The position numbers and the translations under genes are program-made. Source: JANQTF01 sp036835375 (GTDB lineage: Bacteria > Bacteroidota > Bacteroidia > J057). From it: a DNA stretch of 7,073 nt. The notes below the pieces were generated by a model. That model had not been told where the DNA came from. It worked only from the letters and a program-made list of their open reading frames with translations, and did not search any database. The stretch is taken from positions 1 to 7,073 of the forward strand of contig DAITMB010000190.1 of assembly GCA_036835375.1 (NCBI GenBank), written 5' to 3'. This document shows, one piece after another, positions 6,354-7,073 of this stretch (positions are counted from its first letter, which is position 1; each line of letters begins with the position of its first letter).

Positions 6354-7073
6354 TTACCAGATCACATATTGAATTCCGCCTCGCAAAGAAACAGCCCTGC
6401 CTTCCTCAGGAAGCACCCAGCCTTGTAGATGGTCTGCCATGACATAGAGCATCAGAAATCTTTGATCGTTTAGCCGAATACGGCCTCTCGCCATGGCGCC
6501 AAGACCCAGCGCTTGCCAGGGACTACTCGAAAGGTGGATTCCAAGGGCAGCAAGCTCGATGTCTGGATGAGCAGCTTCGGTAAAGAGGTATTGGACGGAG
6601 ACTGCCCCTGTGGGGATGACCCGCGACTGAAGTGCATACTGCCAGTGAAAAGCACCAAAAAAGTTCCAGTGGGGGAGGGTATAGCGGAGGCCAACGTGTC
6701 CGCGTGGCAACAGTTGTTGCGTTTGGCTAGCGGCGACCATGGCAGGGAGAAACAGCTCGTTGAGGGTGTCGAGCCGAAAGAGGCTGTCAGACAATGGAAG
6801 GATATTTCTGAACAACGGTCCGCCATCTATCCCGGCGGTACTTAAAAAAGCATCTACCTCCCGTCCCTCTCCGTTCCATCGGATTCCGCCCAAATTGCCG
6901 GCGGCGGCTTCCAAATGCCATTGCGGCGCAATTTTCCAGTCGATTCCCAACGTCGCGGCGGCGCCCCATCCGTTATTTCCTTCAAAAAGCTGGTAGGCTG
7001 TCTGCAAATACACACTGTCGGCATCTGGTGCCGTGTAGAGATTGAGCTCGTCGAGTTGAAAAGATTGGAAATT
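6354..7073 (-). CDS. Probable outer-membrane beta-barrel protein, DUF5723-like; N-terminus outside window
   Basis: Only the last 239 residues are visible. The frame is open to the right edge, so the real start, and any signal peptide, lie beyond 7073. A GTG at 7013 could be mistaken for the start, but 20 in-frame codons with sensible sequence precede it. The pattern is alternating hydrophobic/polar strands rich in aromatics and glycine (AAAGNLGGIRWNG; GHVGLRYTLPHWNFFGAFHW; SVQYLF), ending GGIQYVIW. A C-terminal aromatic residue is typical of barrels assembled by the BAM machinery. The NLGGIRW block and the closing pattern (LMLYVMADHLQGW ... LRGGIQYVIW) recall the DUF5723 proteins of Bacteroidota, whose function is unknown. 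That match is from memory and moderate. It ends 175 bp before the transporter start; a shared role in sugar uptake is possible but not shown. It is not SusC- or SusD-like in the visible part. Confidence 0.65.
   Translation of the reverse strand, partial: NFQSFQLDELNLYTAPDADSVYLQTAYQLFEGNNGWGAAATLGIDWKIAPQWHLEAAAGNLGGIRWNGEGREVDAFLSTAGIDGGPLFRNILPLSDSLFRLDTLNELFLPAMVAASQTQQLLPRGHVGLRYTLPHWNFFGAFHWQYALQSRVIPTGAVSVQYLFTEAAHPDIELAALGIHLSSSPWQALGLGAMARGRIRLNDQRFLMLYVMADHLQGWVLPEEGRAVSLRGGIQYVIW

Noticed and set aside
6354..7013. Barrel gene starting at the GTG at 7013
   Set aside because: The frame stays open upstream to the window edge with plausible protein sequence and no stop, so the gene is 5'-truncated rather than starting here.
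1..7073. A complete Sus-like polysaccharide utilisation locus
   Set aside because: No SusC TonB-dependent receptor, SusD lipoprotein, surface amylase or sugar regulator is present; only malQ and a carrier are visible.
1..7073. tRNA or rRNA genes, CRISPR arrays, insertion sequences, phage or attachment sites
   Set aside because: Nearly the whole window is filled by four intact reading frames, and the three short gaps contain no such structures.

Overview
The window reads as a piece of a Bacteroidota chromosome. Four lines of evidence point that way. The 4-alpha-glucanotransferase carries two N-terminal CBM20 starch-binding domains and a DPE2-type insert. Next to a maltose-type MFS carrier lies the C-terminal part of a probable DUF5723-like outer-membrane barrel. 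None of the three visible start codons has a Shine-Dalgarno sequence. Base composition looks near 50% GC by eye, so a Saprospiria- or Cytophagia-like lineage is possible, but I cannot fix the genus.

All four genes lie on the minus strand, so the order of transcription is right to left. (1) 7073-6354: the C-terminal 239 residues of a probable outer-membrane beta-barrel protein; its start is outside the window. (2) 6178-4610: a complete 522-residue MFS/GPH-type sugar transporter, most likely for maltose or related alpha-glucosides. (3) 4425-2518: a complete 635-residue protein with a cyclic-nucleotide-binding-like domain, a CBS pair, a DUF294 nucleotidyltransferase domain and a DUF294 C-terminal domain. 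It is followed by a good intrinsic terminator at about 2485-2452. (4) 2317-1: malQ, a GH77 4-alpha-glucanotransferase, whose C-terminus runs off the left edge.

The intergenic gaps are 175, 184 and 200 bases, so the genes are probably not one tight operon. The terminator between genes 3 and 4 implies that malQ has its own promoter. The transporter and malQ make a plausible alpha-glucan pair: import of maltose or short maltodextrins, then glucosyl transfer onto longer glucans held by the CBM20 domains. The CBS/DUF294 protein between them looks regulatory, and its link to sugar metabolism is only inferred from position.

I found no RNA genes, mobile elements or CRISPR arrays, and no clearly new multi-gene system. 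The points most worth a second look are the signalling protein between two sugar genes with an altered cyclic-nucleotide pocket, the apparent 14-helix layout of the transporter, and a few short symmetric or repeated sequences in the leaders.
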